A DNA stretch of 5,256 nt from an uncultured Litorivicinus sp. (lineage in GTDB: Bacteria > Pseudomonadota > Gammaproteobacteria > Pseudomonadales > Litorivicinaceae), in contig CALKMT010000038.1 of the NCBI GenBank assembly GCA_938091715.1, forward strand, positions 1-5,256, read 5' to 3'. A model generated the notes under the pieces. It had not been told where the DNA came from and made no database searches. It saw nothing but the letters and a program-made list of their open reading frames with translations. Within the stretch, counting starts at the first letter, position 1, and every line of letters starts with the position of its first letter. Below, in pieces: positions 5,118 to 5,256 of this stretch. Both the position numbers and the translations under genes were made by a program.

Positions 5118-5256
5118 GAGCCGTCCCCTTTGCCTTCTTTGGCCTCGACCTCGGCAACCCACAGATCATGGTGCTGACGCGCCCACTCCAGATCAACCTG
5201 ACCGTTGCCCATGGCGTCATAGGCACCTTCCATACCGACCGAGCCGATATAGATGT
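5114..5256 (-). CDS. Unrecognised protein, C-terminal 46 residues only
   Basis: The frame is open from the right window edge (first complete codon at 5254 on the minus strand) to TGA at 5116-5114. The visible end contains YIGSVGMEGAYDAMGNG, then a hydrophilic helical stretch VDLEWARQHHDLWVAEVEA and a charged tail EGKGDGS. There is no heme motif, metal motif or membrane segment in the visible part, although the adjacent HH and W residues could be functional. The stop overlaps the ATG of the small membrane protein as ATGA, so this gene leads a coupled run with that gene and the TusA-family gene. The competing frame over 5000-5226 is a shadow: it runs through the small gene's SD and ends inside the tusA-like start. 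I do not assign a function. Confidence 0.6.
   Translation of the reverse strand, partial: IYIGSVGMEGAYDAMGNGQVDLEWARQHHDLWVAEVEAKEGKGDGS
5124..5131 (-). promoter_or_regulatory. Ribosome binding site of the 42-residue small gene
   Basis: On the minus strand this reads AAAGGGGA, 6 nt before the ATG at 5117. It lies inside the last codons of the upstream gene. It decides the start of the small gene and is the best evidence that this short frame is translated. Confidence 0.6.

Overview
This looks like ordinary chromosomal DNA from a GC-rich proteobacterium. A gammaproteobacterium is my best guess, based only on the style of MurI, YaiI/UPF0178, pirin and TusA-family proteins and on the dense packing; taxonomy cannot be fixed from this window. 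Genes cover almost every base, there is no RNA gene, insertion sequence or CRISPR array, and no gene-free stretch reaches 300 bases.

Layout, left to right: (1) a plus-strand pair, the C-terminal three quarters of glutamate racemase (murI, cut by the window edge) and a UPF0178/YaiI-family gene 2 nt downstream; (2) a minus-strand pair, a pirin-family cupin followed by a class I SAM-dependent methyltransferase; (3) a 165-bp divergent region between the pirin gene and the next operon, holding a 13-bp perfect inverted repeat that may be an operator; (4) a plus-strand tungstate ABC importer in the order permease (tupB), ATPase (tupC), binding protein (tupA), tightly overlapped; (5) a minus-strand cluster running in from the right edge: the last 46 codons of an unrecognised protein, a 42-codon single-membrane-segment protein, and a TusA-family CPxP protein. 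In this cluster each gene overlaps the next by 4 or 8 nt.

Two convergent junctions are extreme. The yaiI-like and methyltransferase genes share one palindromic CTAG as both stop codons, and the tupA and tusA-like stop codons touch with no base between them. No intrinsic terminator is visible at either.

Functionally, the tungstate importer is the most coherent unit: TupA captures tungstate in the periplasm, TupB carries it through the membrane and TupC supplies ATP hydrolysis. A TusA-family sulfur carrier beside it could be relevant, because TusA-type proteins are linked to sulfur delivery and to molybdenum cofactor-dependent enzymes, but the two are on opposite strands and the link is inference. 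The least explained part is the overlapping minus-strand trio at the right edge. I saw no clear sign of a wholly new system.
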